From an archaeon (GTDB lineage Archaea; Asgardarchaeota; Thorarchaeia; Thorarchaeales; Thorarchaeaceae), in contig JAJRZD010000019.1 in assembly GCA_024275415.1 (NCBI GenBank), forward strand, positions 1 through 64,000: a stretch of 64,000 bases of DNA. Direction: 5' to 3'. This document shows positions 53,312-63,089 of the stretch, piece after piece (position 1 is the stretch's first letter; every line of letters starts with the position of its first letter). The notes under the pieces are model-generated. The model was given only the letters and a program-made list of their open reading frames with translations. It was not told where the DNA came from and did no database searches. A program made the position numbers and the translations under genes.

Positions 53312-54208
53312 GTGAGAAACTTGGAAAAAAGGATCCTTTTCAGGCTAACCGGAGTCAAACAGGTTCCCCTCACCCATTTGGCAATCACCCCAAAGGGAGA
53401 TCGGATAGCTTGTGGCACAAGCGACGCAAGAATACTTCTCATCAATCCTACGACCAGAAAACTCCTTCGTTCTCTCACAGGACATCAATCCATGATATCG
53501 TCCCTTGCTTTCACTCATGAGGGCACTCGGATTATCTCATCCAGCTGGGACACGACCACTAGACTGTGGAGCAGCACAAAGGGCAGCCAAGAGAAATCAG
53601 TACTCAATCACACATCTGAAATGAAAGCACTTGCGGTACATGACAAAACCGCACGAGGTGCAGTCGGCACACGAGATGGACTGGTGAAAGTGTTCTCTCT
53701 CAAATCAATGAAATGCATGAGGAACATCTCCGCTCACATCCGTGATATATCAGGCCTTGCTTTCGCATCTGATGGGACATACCTGATAACTTGCTCTTGG
53801 GACGGGTCGGTCAAGGTCTGGGATTTGAACTCGTATAACCTGTTGAAGGATCTGGTGCGCCAGAAGGAACGGATTAGATCCATGTCCTTCTTGCCCAATG
53901 ATTCGAGAGTATATCTGGGGCTACACAATGGGGTTATCCGTTCTGTTTCTCTTGAGAATGCACGGGATGTCCACGAATTGAAAGGACATAACGATATAGT
54001 GAGTTCGCTATCTATCGACCCCTCCGGAACACTTTTGGTTTCAGGCAGCTGGGATCGAACGATTAGAATCTGGGACCTCTCATCCAACACTCCTTTTGCT
54101 GTCGAAACGGCAGGAACTGGTATCTCCTCTCTGGCATGGCACCCGTCTGCAGAATATTTCTACGCGACCGATTTCTCAGGAACTCTTGCCGAGTGGGACT
54201 TGAGTTAA
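53312..54208 (+). CDS. Seven-bladed WD40 repeat protein
   Basis: A 298-residue protein that is entirely WD40 repeats. I count seven blades, the clearest being GHQSMISSLAFTHEGTRIIS, AHIRDISGLAFASDGTYLIT and GHNDIVSSLSIDPSGTLLVS, each ended by a VWDL/IWDL-type motif. It likely acts as a scaffold in a complex. A TTTTAAACA box at 53267-53276 suggests a leaderless transcript starting at GTG 53312. WD40 propellers are rarer in archaea than in eukaryotes. Confidence 0.85.
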   Translation: MRNLEKRILFRLTGVKQVPLTHLAITPKGDRIACGTSDARILLINPTTRKLLRSLTGHQSMISSLAFTHEGTRIISSSWDTTTRLWSSTKGSQEKSVLNHTSEMKALAVHDKTARGAVGTRDGLVKVFSLKSMKCMRNISAHIRDISGLAFASDGTYLITCSWDGSVKVWDLNSYNLLKDLVRQKERIRSMSFLPNDSRVYLGLHNGVIRSVSLENARDVHELKGHNDIVSSLSIDPSGTLLVSGSWDRTIRIWDLSSNTPFAVETAGTGISSLAWHPSAEYFYATDFSGTLAEWDLS

Positions 54209-54269
54209 AGTGCAGTTTTTATGTGCGGGGATGATGGCAGTCTGCATCCTTCAGCAATCAGGCATTCCC

Positions 54270-55022
54270 CTATGAGAACACTCTCAGGTCGATGTTCAGG
54301 AATCCCTCCTTGTGCATAATCAGCCGCACCCGTCCGTACTTCCTCTTACCAGTAACAATCGCTTGAAGGGTTTCCCGCTCAGAATTTCTACTTCGTTTGT
54401 CGAATGGGATGGGAACCTTCTCCCCCGATAGCGTAAGCACCTCGACAGCCTTCTCGAACACATCAACGAGCATCCCCGAAAGGATTATAGTGCCATGCTT
54501 GAAGTGTGGTATTTTCCCTCTTATGCTGACCAACATCTTTGATAATTGGCGATGCCTACTTATCTCTGCAGCTGCGCTCCGAATCACGTCCTTTACAAAC
54601 TGGTTCGCGTATAGATGCACAAATTCAATCCGTGTCCCCTCTGAAACGCGAATCTTTTCTATGGTACCATGACCCGTCCTACCAAGGTGTTGTTCTGGGA
54701 AATACCTGGCGACCAGTCTATCCTCAAAACGTCTTCCAAAGGACTGAAGGCTATCTTTTTCCTGCCCTCCCACTTTCCGGACAAGGAACCCTGTCACAAT
54801 TCTATCGTGCAGGAACCTCTCCGCCTTGGACTTGTTGCCAATCCCTTCCTTGTAGATCGTTTTGATGGCGAAATTTGTGGCATCTGCATACACATTGAAA
54901 TCATGTTCCAAAGTCAGTTGTTTTGTGCGAGACAGTGGCACGCTAAGCAACTTGACTATCTCGACCTGTTTCTCAGACATCGCCTTCACTTGTGATGATG
55001 CTACCTTGCCTTGCTTAATCAA
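54270..55022 (-). CDS. Unknown 250-residue protein, possible TnpB-derived fragment
   Basis: LLSVPLSRTKQLTLEHDFNV then YADATNFAIKTIYKEGIGNK resembles the start of TnpB/Cas12-like transposon proteins. KKYGRVRLIMHKEGFLNIDL-like sequence near the C-terminus would fit a WED-type barrel. No RuvC or zinc-finger motifs follow; the frame ends normally at FS. It could be a domesticated or truncated TnpB, or something unrelated. It ends 22 bp after the stop of the nucleotidyltransferase gene region, in the same direction. Confidence 0.5.
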   Translation of the reverse strand: MIKQGKVASSQVKAMSEKQVEIVKLLSVPLSRTKQLTLEHDFNVYADATNFAIKTIYKEGIGNKSKAERFLHDRIVTGFLVRKVGGQEKDSLQSFGRRFEDRLVARYFPEQHLGRTGHGTIEKIRVSEGTRIEFVHLYANQFVKDVIRSAAAEISRHRQLSKMLVSIRGKIPHFKHGTIILSGMLVDVFEKAVEVLTLSGEKVPIPFDKRSRNSERETLQAIVTGKRKYGRVRLIMHKEGFLNIDLRVFS

Positions 55023-55043
55023 TCTAGCTCCGGGAACAGTCGC

Positions 55044-56069
55044 TCAGAGCCTGTCTGCTATGAATCTTGCTTCAGCAATCCCCCTCTGTATTCCCTTCGG
55101 AAGCAGGTCATAGGCGCCGAACTCGAGCATGACCTTCTCATAATACTCGGGCTCGTGCTCCCGTAGATTCGCCATCAACGAGTCCCCTGACTTGTATGCA
55201 TCCTTCAAAGTCAGTAATGCCAGCCCGATCATCGTCATCGCCCTACGCATCTCAAGGACTGCAAGCTCATAATCCCCATTGAACGTCAATGTCTGTGCTC
55301 CATAATAGTTCCGCTGTGCCTGAATCAGATGCGCTCCTGTGGGACTCTCAGGTGTGACGTTCTCATTCTCCTCAAGCCGTTCAACTGCTCTCTCAAGCCA
55401 CTCCCGTACTATCTCAAGGATCTCGACAAGCTGCTTCTCTTCCATGCCCTTGAGCCTGAAGGTTCTCAGGAAGAGCTTGTACATCGTCGGATCCAGCAGC
55501 CGGATGTTGGAAAGCACCTCTGAAGGTTTGATGATGTCAAAGATGTTGTTGCGCATGATGATCAAGCGACTCAGGTCGAATATCCCACCCCTCATCTCGT
55601 GCACCGCCGATTCGATATCGTTCTCTGCAAGATGTCCTTCCGCACGGGTCAGCTCCTCAAGTGCAATCTGTTTGATCTTTTGCATGGTCTTTTCAGGCCA
55701 TTGATAGGACTTGGCACGCTCTATCCATCTCTGCACGTCCCCGTCTTCATCAAACTCGACCCTAGCGCTCTTCAGCCTGCTTACGACCCCTGCAATCACG
55801 AATGCATGGTCTTCGTACTCGTCGAATATCTCTTCGAACTTGGCGCTTGGGATGAAATCCATGTCTATCTTGATCCCTCTATGCTCAGCTATCAGCCTTG
55901 CAGGCGCCTCATCATCCTTCCAGACAATGACAAGGTCAAGATCTGAGCCCATCGTAGCGGTGCCTTTCACCACGGACCCGTAGGTGAAGATGCCTTTCAC
56001 CTCATCCCGCTTCTTCCATTCCTCAATGGTGTCCTGAAGGGCTGCGTCAAACCTACGGCCAATATCCAT
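55044..56069 (-). CDS. Nucleotidyltransferase-domain protein with helical C-terminus
   Basis: A 341-residue protein. FTYGSVVKGTATMGSDLDLV near residue 28 is the GS-x(8-10)-D-x-D catalytic motif of the MNT-type polymerase-beta fold. IDMDFIPSAKFEEI supplies the third acidic residue. The remaining 220 residues are helical, HEPN-like in style (RGGIFDLSRLIIMRNN). It could add a nucleotide to a protein or RNA target. Confidence 0.75.
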   Translation of the reverse strand: MDIGRRFDAALQDTIEEWKKRDEVKGIFTYGSVVKGTATMGSDLDLVIVWKDDEAPARLIAEHRGIKIDMDFIPSAKFEEIFDEYEDHAFVIAGVVSRLKSARVEFDEDGDVQRWIERAKSYQWPEKTMQKIKQIALEELTRAEGHLAENDIESAVHEMRGGIFDLSRLIIMRNNIFDIIKPSEVLSNIRLLDPTMYKLFLRTFRLKGMEEKQLVEILEIVREWLERAVERLEENENVTPESPTGAHLIQAQRNYYGAQTLTFNGDYELAVLEMRRAMTMIGLALLTLKDAYKSGDSLMANLREHEPEYYEKVMLEFGAYDLLPKGIQRGIAEARFIADRL

Positions 56070-56229
56070 CTTTCTCGCTCCTCAATCTTTATGCACCCCG
56101 ATGATGTACGTTTCAGAATATGAATCTACACCCGACCTATTAATTGAATGATTCCTTCTCTCTTGGGAGAAACCTTTTCCGACATCTCTTAATAGCTGTA
56201 TAAATCCGTATCCCGTAGAGGCACCAACA

Positions 56230-56934
56230 ATGACCAGAACCGATGGCAGAGCAAACAACGAACTACGACCTGTCACCATAACCCGCAACTACCTCAAACA
56301 CCCAGAAGGCTCAGTCCTCATATCGACCGGGGACACGAAAGTCATATGCACGGCCACCGTGGAAGAAAACACTCCCAGTTGGCTCAATGGCACCGGCCAG
56401 GGATGGGTCACCGCTGAATATGCGATGCTCCCGCGTGCCACGAACGAGCGTACCAACCGCCACAAGGTCTCGGGCAGGAACCAAGAGATACAACGCCTGA
56501 TCGGACGCTCCCTCCGCGCAGCAGTCGATATGAACCGGATGGGCGAAACGACAATCAAGGTGGACTGTGACGTGATCCAAGCAGACGGCGGCACACGGAC
56601 TGCCTCTATCACTGGCGCCTATGTCGCTATGGTCGATGCCCTTGCTTACATGATCGACATGGACATCATTCCCGACCTCCCCCTGCGAGGGAACGTGGCT
56701 GCTGTCAGCGTGGGTGTGGTCGATGACGAGTGCCTGCTTGACCTCTGTTATGTGGAGGACTCGGCAGCCCAAGTGGACATGAACATCGTCATGCTGGATG
56801 ACGAGTATGTAGAGGTGCAGGGGACAGGCGAACACTCTACCTTCGACAGGCAGGCGCTGGACGAGATGCTCGACCTCGCCAAGAAAGGCATCTCCCAGCT
56901 CATCAAGCACCAGTTGAGCGCCCTCGACCTGTAA
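56230..56934 (+). CDS. rph: RNase PH, bacterial type
   Basis: A 234-residue phosphorolytic exoribonuclease. [79 protein letters not shown] and [20 protein letters not shown] match bacterial RNase PH far better than archaeal Rrp41. It would trim tRNA 3' ends. TATAAATC near 56199 puts transcription start just before the ATG. Likely acquired from bacteria. Confidence 0.9.
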   Translation: MTRTDGRANNELRPVTITRNYLKHPEGSVLISTGDTKVICTATVEENTPSWLNGTGQGWVTAEYAMLPRATNERTNRHKVSGRNQEIQRLIGRSLRAAVDMNRMGETTIKVDCDVIQADGGTRTASITGAYVAMVDALAYMIDMDIIPDLPLRGNVAAVSVGVVDDECLLDLCYVEDSAAQVDMNIVMLDDEYVEVQGTGEHSTFDRQALDEMLDLAKKGISQLIKHQLSALDL

Positions 56935-57436
56935 GAGCCCCTCTTCCCCCTGACAACCCCTTGTCCTTGCGTAAGGTTTAATTGCAAATTCTTCGCGAGT
57001 ACCTTTGCTCATGTCGAGTAGAAGCTTGTTATCACGGCTTCAGCAAGGTCGTGACTGAAAATCGCTCTGGCGAACCTCGACACATAGCAACGTTTAAATC
57101 CGCAGCCAATCTGGCTGCCGGAGCGCACACCATGTTTCCATCGGTGTGCTCCTGTCCAAAGTCCTCACCCGAGGCTCCGCCGAGAGGACCACCTCTTGTG
57201 CCACCGGCACAACAGGCCCTCGATGAGGGGATCCATTACGAACAGACCCCGCCGGGTCACTCGCAATGGAGGACAAGTCATTCGTCCGTCAGCTGATGCC
57301 GTGCATCACCAAGGCTGGTCGACGGGACTGCAGAGGATGATCGACAATCGTACACTGAGGTATATTGAATAGTTACAATCCTTGGACAACGCAGATTCTT
57401 TCTGCGCAGCAGGTATTACTGTGCCGGGTGCATGAG
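56935..57436 (+). promoter_or_regulatory. 23S rRNA leader: TATA box, hairpins, processing stem
   Basis: CGTTTAAATC at about 57090-57099 is a likely TATA box. Strong hairpins follow: GCAGCC-AATCT-GGCTGC (57103-57119) and GGAGCGCACACC with GGTGTGCTCC (57120-57152). The segment 57411-57433 (GGTATTACTGTGCCGGGTGC) can pair with 61314-61334 (GTGCATCTCGCACGGTACC), forming the 23S processing stem. No 16S or tRNA lies in this leader. Confidence 0.55.
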
Positions 57437-60019
57437 TAAATTTGCTATTTGCTGTATGACTGTTGGTGGATGGCTTGGTTGGCAAACCGATGAAGGGCGT
57501 GACAAGCAGCGATATTCCCTGGGTAGGCGCATGAAGCCTTTGATCCGGGGGTGCCCGAATGGGACTTCCTCGCATGGGTTAATACCCCATGTGGCTCCAG
57601 TGTCGCAGCTGGAGTGGGAACGCTCCGAACTGAAGCATCTTAGTAAGAGCAGGAAAAGAAAACAATAGTGATTCCCCTAGTAACAGCGAGCGAACGGGGA
57701 ACAGGCCAAACCGAATCCCATTGCGAAGAGTGATGGGAGATGTGGTGTGTGGGCACGGGATCTATCGCCGACGGACCTAAGACGAAGTCCTCTGGAACGA
57801 GGCGGCGGAGAGGGTGAAACCCCCGTAGTCGTAAAGTCCGGGCGTTTCCTGTGTTCCCGAGTAGCGCGGGTTGGTCTTCTCGCGTGAACGTCCCAGTCGC
57901 AATCTGGGAAGCCTAAATATTATGCCAATCCGATAGCAAACTAGTAGCGCGAGCGAAAGTTGAAAAGAGCCGCGGAAGCGGGGTGAAAAGCACCTGAAAC
58001 CAACAGTCTAAACAAAGGATGCTGATTAAAAGAGTAGACTCTCGGCGAACGAAAACGGAGTGATCCGTGTGTAGGAGCCGAGACGATCGGATTAGCATCA
58101 TCCGTCTTGAAACACGGGCCAGGGAGTTCACGGACGTGGCGAGATTAAGACATGAAGTCGTAAGCGAAGGGAAACCGACAAGCCCGCAGCCTTCGGGTGA
58201 GGGGCGAGGTGTGATAAGTGCCTGTAGTCACAGCCGTGACACGAGAAACCAGTCGATCTTGGCGTGGGCAGGGTGAAGCCGGGCGAAAGCTCGGTGGAGG
58301 CCCGAAAGGGTTCTGACGTGCAACTCGTTCCGTTGACCTGCGCGAAGGGGTAAAAGGCTTATCTAGACTGGTGATTGCTCGTTCTCCGCGAAGTTGGTCG
58401 TAGCCAAGCCCCACTCGAGGTATCATGTGGTGTAGAGCACTTTTGGAAGCGCCCGGGGGACGTCAAGTCCTTCACCTTCCCGAAAACTCCGAAGCTGCAT
58501 GAACTGTAGACGGTGGGAGACGGGTGCCCGGGGTAAGCCCGGCAGGCCGAGATGGGGAGAACCGAGAGTATGGTTAAGGTCCCTAAGTGCCGGATAAGTG
58601 CGGTGAAGAAGGGAGTCGAGAGCCCAAGACAGTCTGGGGGTGAGCTTAGAGGCAGCTATCCCCGAACGAAAGCGTAACAGCTCACAGACCGAGGCTCTCG
58701 GCCTTGAAAATGGACGGGGCTCAATCCGGCCACCGAGACCATACAGCACACGAGTACCATCGTGTGATCTGGTAGCGGAGCGATCTGGTAGGGTAGAAGT
58801 GGGGCCGTGAGGTCCCGTGGACCTGCCAGATTTGATGATCCTGGCGGTAGTAACAGCGTAGCATGGTGAGAATCCATGTCACCGAAAGGGAAAGGGTTCT
58901 TCGGCGATGCGTCATCAGCCGAAGCTTAGTCGGTCCTAAGTGGCGTCGTAACTCGAGCGTCACGAAAGGGAATCAGGTTAATATTCCTGAACCTCGGAGA
59001 TACATTTCACGGTAACGTAAAGCCGGGTCTGTGACTCATCTGGACAGGCCAAACGCAGCTCTCGCTGTGTTTAACACTATAAGCCTACCGAGTACCGTAA
59101 TGGTGAGAAGTAGGTGAAGGGTGGAATAGCGGGTGGTCGGACACCCGTTTGGCTCATTCCTGGTGACCTTGAAAAACAGATCCGGAAGGATTCTCCGAGT
59201 CCGTACCCAGAACTGACACAGGTTCCCTGGCTGAGAAGGCCAAGGTGTATCCGGGTCACTCCTCCTGAGGGAAATCGGCCAATTAGCGGCGTAACTTCGG
59301 GATATGCCGTGCCTGGGTTAGTGCAAGCTTTCCTAGGTCTTAGTAACTCAGGGGTCCCAACTGTTTAATACAAACATAGCTGACTGCGAGCGGGAAACCG
59401 TTAGTACAGTCAGTGAATCCTGGTCTGTGCCTGTCTGTTAAAACTCAGAAATGGGTCGAAGCACAGGTTAACGCCGGGACTAACTATGAGTCTCTTAAGG
59501 TAGCCAAATGCCTTGTCGGTTAAATGCCGACGTGCATGAAGGGAGCAATGAGGTCCCCACTGTCCCCAGGAGGAACCGGGTGAACCCACACCATACCGAA
59601 CAGTGTATGTACGCCCAATGGGAAGAGAAGTCACTGCGGAGGTTTACTACGCAGTCTGTCGTTGCCATTTCTGATATCATACAGAGTATAGTCAGGAGCG
59701 ACGAAGCACGTTCTCCGGGACGTGTGGATGCGACCGTGTAATACTGACTATGGTATTGGGGATGGCTAACCTAGACCAAGCGAGTCTAGGGACACCGGCA
59801 GATAGGCAGTTGGGCTGGGGCGGCACAGGGCTGACAAGAGATCAGCCCTGACCAATGGTGGACTCAGAGGCGACGGAAACGTCTCGTCGAGATCAAGGGC
59901 ATAAGTCCGCCTGACAGGATCCCTAACAGCAACGGATCCTGGGACGAAAGTCTGGCCTAGCGAACGTTTACATGCCAATTGTAGGGCGGTAGACATGACA
60001 AAAAACTTACCCCAGGGGT

Positions 60020-60810
60020 AATCTCTAGCCGGTCGTCAAAAGGCGAGGATAATAAATACATCATTGCCATTTAATGAGTGGAAAAAAATGGAACGTTGGG
60101 ACATATCAGATGATGAAGACTTTGAGAAGGAGAATCTGGATAGACCAGAAACTCTGGTTCGAAGGTACATTGAACAGTTGTTCAAGGGTACAGATCGCAT
60201 CACTGAAACAATGTTAGCCAGCGTAAACATAGCCTATCTCGCAGGCATTACTGAAGATGCCCACCTTGGCCAAGGTGGAAAAGAAGGATATGTCTTTGAC
60301 ATCGAGTCTAAATCAGAACGATGGCTCACTGACTTAATTATGCCTGCACTCAGACTTGAGATTCCTGAAAAGGAAATTAGAGTCAAACGACGTGGTACCA
60401 GACCTGAGTATCGTATTCAGGTATGGGACAAAAAACTCGTTGAAACCCTTCGAGTATTATTCGAAAGACCTGGAATAGTCCGTCTGTGGAGTATTCGAAA
60501 TCAACGAGCGTGGGTGCGTGGTTTTGCTGATGCTGAAGGATCAGCAACTCGTAACACGGACAAACAACCACAATTTAGTTTCTACAACCAAAACTTGGAG
60601 AAACTTAAGATAGCAGGCGAAATCCTTGAAAAAGATGGAATCCACTTTGGCTTCTACCTACCAAATGGTAGAGATGTGTGGCAAATGTATCTAACAGGAC
60701 GCGAGAATCTAAAACGTTTCCTTGATGGGGAAGCTTCTGGGGTGAGCCATCCTGAGAAACGTTCACGCTTACTTCAATTCCTTGCTGAGTAGCGCCGACT
60801 AGGGACCCTA
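60020..60810 (+). other. Archaeal-type intron in 23S rRNA at the peptidyl-transferase centre
   Basis: Joining 60019 to 60811 gives CCCCAGGGG-T-AACAG, which restores the universal TAACAG (E. coli 2449-2454). The intron ends pair: 60022-60033 (TCTCTAGCCGGT) with 60794-60805, and AGGG (60014-60017) with CCCT (60806-60809) makes a 4-bp helix with bulges on either side. This is the bulge-helix-bulge form cut by tRNA-type splicing endonuclease. Cut points may be shifted by one base without changing the product. About 791 bases, nearly all occupied by the endonuclease gene, so too little is left for a group I ribozyme. Confidence 0.85.
60064..60792 (+). CDS. LAGLIDADG homing endonuclease, intron-encoded
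   Basis: A 242-residue protein with two LAGLIDADG helices: AYLAGITEDAHLG near residue 60 and WVRGFADAEGSAT near residue 150. Each has the acidic catalytic residue (D in TEDA, E or D in ADAEG). As a monomer it would cut an intronless 23S gene and drive homing. The frame starts at TTG 60064; ATG 60088 is a good alternative. The gene fills the intron and stops two bases before the 3' stem. Confidence 0.9.
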   Translation: MPFNEWKKMERWDISDDEDFEKENLDRPETLVRRYIEQLFKGTDRITETMLASVNIAYLAGITEDAHLGQGGKEGYVFDIESKSERWLTDLIMPALRLEIPEKEIRVKRRGTRPEYRIQVWDKKLVETLRVLFERPGIVRLWSIRNQRAWVRGFADAEGSATRNTDKQPQFSFYNQNLEKLKIAGEILEKDGIHFGFYLPNGRDVWQMYLTGRENLKRFLDGEASGVSHPEKRSRLLQFLAE

Positions 60811-61094
60811 AACAGAGTCGTCGCGGGCAAGAGTTCATATCGACCCCGCGGCTTGCTTCCTCGATGTCGGCTCTTGGTATCCTGGCGTTGCATAAGGCGC
60901 CAAGGGTGCGGGTGCTCACCGATTAAAACCGAACGTGAGCTGGGTTTAGACCGTTGCGAGACAGGTTGGTTTCTATCTATTGGGCGTGTTGGTCAACTGA
61001 CGGCAAGATGTTACCGGTACGAGAGGAACGTAATGTCGCGACCAATGGTGTACCCATTGTCCGATAGGGCAGCGTGGGGTAGCTAAGTCGTAAT

Positions 61095-61127
<33 letters not shown>

Positions 61128-61313
61128 AGACCGGAAAATAGTTGACCACTTAAGTGACGGTCCTACCGAAGGAGCGCGGGGCTGGTGACAGCGACGCGTA
61201 GTCACGAAACGAGGGTTCTGCTAGAAGAGCAGGTTAATAGGGCAGGGGTGTAAGTACCGAGCTCCGGCGAGGTATTCAGCTCACTGCTACTAATACCCGA
61301 GGCAAGCGAATTC

Positions 61314-61867
61314 AAAGTGCATCTCGCACGGTACCTAGAGCTGTAAGGGTTGTAAGAAACGTACGGTTGTAAGAGCGATCATCATCTGTGGGCCATCTAT
61401 TTTTGAAGGGGCCGACCGTCTGCTGAGCGGGGGCAACCGAATGTGAGGTCTATTTCCTCCTTTTTGAGTACAATTCTAGTTCACGATGGCTAATGGGTGT
61501 GTCTGGATAACACACGCACCTGAAGGTTGGGTCTTTCAGGTACCAAGATTCAAAGGGATGCCCTTGCACCACTTCAAGGACATCCCAGCCTCAAAGGCAC
61601 GTATCTCACAGGTATGCGATATGTTGATTTTCATGAGAAGCCATCCCTCAAATCTTATCCGTTGCGAGACAGGTTGGTTTCTATCTAAGAGTTCTTGCCT
61701 ATCTAGGAGTTCTTGGGGGGTCATCAGACTCCACTAAGGGGTACCCAAGAAGATGAACTGTTCATTGTAGGATGGACATACGGCGGTCTACCCTTGGCGC
61801 AAGGCCTACTCTGAAGGAGGTCGAAAAGGTCTGAAACTCAGACCCACGGTGCCTCACAACCCAAGGA
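61314..61867. other. 23S trailer and spacer before IS110 remnant
   Basis: This 550-base stretch holds the 3' arm of the processing stem, a T-rich possible terminator (CCTCCTTTTTGAG, about 61456-61468) and the 29-bp copy of 23S sequence at 61659. Short frames near 61486-61737 do not look like a gene. No 5S rRNA or tRNA is visible. Confidence 0.45.
61659..61687 (+). repeat. 29-bp exact copy of internal 23S rRNA sequence
   Basis: CCGTTGCGAGACAGGTTGGT and the following TTCTATCTA at 61659-61687 repeat 60951-60979 of the 23S gene without a mismatch, in the same orientation. The segment covers roughly E. coli 2590-2618, including A2602. It stands alone outside the rRNA, 700 bp downstream, near the IS110 remnant. 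Confidence 0.9.
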
Positions 61868-62422
61868 TTGTCCTCACCGACGAGCTCAGACACAGGGTTC
61901 TTGCGTACAGTACTGATCCAATTAGCCCTCAAAGACGTGTTTACCAAACAGAGTCGTGAGACCGTGTTTCGAGCACTGGATGGAGACTACGAGGACCTCA
62001 GTGAAGACCAACGTGCATCCTTCGAGAGTGTGAGTGAGAGTCAGCGGATGATCATCACAGAGTTGCTCACTGAGATAGAGGGTCTGGAGAAAAGAAAGGA
62101 GAGGTACGATGCCAGGATAGTCCGGGTGATAGAGGAGTTGAAGAAGGACGGTGACAAGGACGTCAGTTTCCTGGTGACAATACCGGGAGTGGGTCTTCCC
62201 AGTGCAGCTGTGACAAAAGTAGAGATAGGTGCAGTGGACAGGTCTGCGAGTCCTGAGAAGTCGTCATTGTACACAGGACTGGCACCGAGAGTGTACCAGT
62301 CAGGGAGTGTGAACAGGAATTCCTCAAGATCCTCGCGCAGGATGTCTATCCGGTCTGAAGTCGTCAAGATTCTATGTTTCTACCTTCTTTCTGGTTTCCA
62401 TTTATTCAGTTCTCGTTTTTAA
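61868..62422 (+). pseudogene. IS110-family transposase remnant
   Basis: A 184-residue frame. LVTIPGVGLPSAAVTKVEIG followed by AVDRSASPEKSSLYTGLAPR and VYQSG is the C-terminal Transposase_20 domain of IS110 recombinases. It is preceded by a coiled-coil-like linker. The N-terminal DEDD (RuvC-like) domain is absent. After QSG the frame drifts to low-quality sequence without the expected GR-type helix and catalytic serine context, so it is truncated at both ends. IS110 elements use a bridge RNA; none is identifiable here. Confidence 0.75.
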
Positions 62423-62478
62423 AAACAAGTCTAGTCCTTCATTTCTTACAGGTTTCATAGATCAGTACAGTTGCAGTA

Positions 62479-62730
62479 TCAGACAATCTTCTTCAGACAA
62501 TCATGCAGAGCTGGCAAATCCTCAAGTTTCCATGGTATATCTGGGTGCTTCTTTCGAAACTCTTCAGACATCCCATTGGCTGCTTCGCCAATCACCTCGA
62601 ATAGCCTGACGACTGCGTGCATTAGCATTCTGTTCTTTTCAAGGTCTCTACGACTCTTTCCGTCCGTGAATTCGATGACTTCCATAACAGCATCCAGCAT
62701 ATGTCGTAGCCGCACCTCATCCTCTTGCAT
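62479..62730 (-). CDS. HepT-like toxin lacking its catalytic segment
   Basis: An 83-residue protein. QEDEVRLRHMLDAVMEVIEF and LMHAVVRLFEVIGEAANGMS then EEFRKKHPDIPW match HepT (DUF86). HepT proteins then carry R-N-x-L-x-H-x-Y-x-x-V/I-D, the RNase motif. Here IPW runs straight to KLEDLPALHDCLKKIV, so about 25 residues including the R-x4-H-x-Y motif are missing without a frameshift. The reading frame is preserved. It may be an inactive toxin kept for its antitoxin contacts. Confidence 0.78.
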   Translation of the reverse strand: MQEDEVRLRHMLDAVMEVIEFTDGKSRRDLEKNRMLMHAVVRLFEVIGEAANGMSEEFRKKHPDIPWKLEDLPALHDCLKKIV

Positions 62731-63025
62731 CGTATTGGACCTCTGCTGTTTCAAGGATATCATCTCGGAAATACCTACTCAAGTCATTAGGCGTCCGAAG
62801 GTCTACCTGCTTCCCAAAAAGATCGCTGAGCTCATCTTGGATGTCTATCAGCTTGAAGAATCTAGGGGTTTTTCCCGACTCGAACTCGACAAGGATATCA
62901 ATATCGCTGTCCTGATCGAAATCACTTCTCAATACTGAACCAAAAAGGGACAGCTTACGAATATGATACCTCTTGCAGAGTCTTTCAATCTCATCGGTAG
63001 GAGGCACCCTGATTTGAAGTGTCAT
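62717..63025 (-). CDS. MntA-type nucleotidyltransferase antitoxin
   Basis: A 102-residue protein. LSLFGSVLRSDFDQDSDIDI then LVEFE is the GS-x(9)-D-x-D motif of minimal nucleotidyltransferases that neutralise HepT by AMPylation. LFGKQVDLRTPNDLSRYFRD has the third aspartate. GGAG lies just before the ATG at 63025; an upstream ATG at 63055 is possible. It overlaps the HepT gene by 14 bases. Confidence 0.85.
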   Translation of the reverse strand: MTLQIRVPPTDEIERLCKRYHIRKLSLFGSVLRSDFDQDSDIDILVEFESGKTPRFFKLIDIQDELSDLFGKQVDLRTPNDLSRYFRDDILETAEVQYDARG

Positions 63026-63089
63026 GCTCCTTTCATCCTCCGCATTTGGTTTCACACATATTGACAGGTGGTAATTCAGATAAATCCAA

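Noticed and set aside
60020-60810. Group I intron in the 23S gene
   Set aside because: Only about 60 bases lie outside the endonuclease gene, too few for a ribozyme core, and the ends form a bulge-helix-bulge.
61486-61737. 83-codon gene between 23S and IS110 remnant
   Set aside because: Part of its translation is the duplicated 23S fragment, so it is a chance frame.
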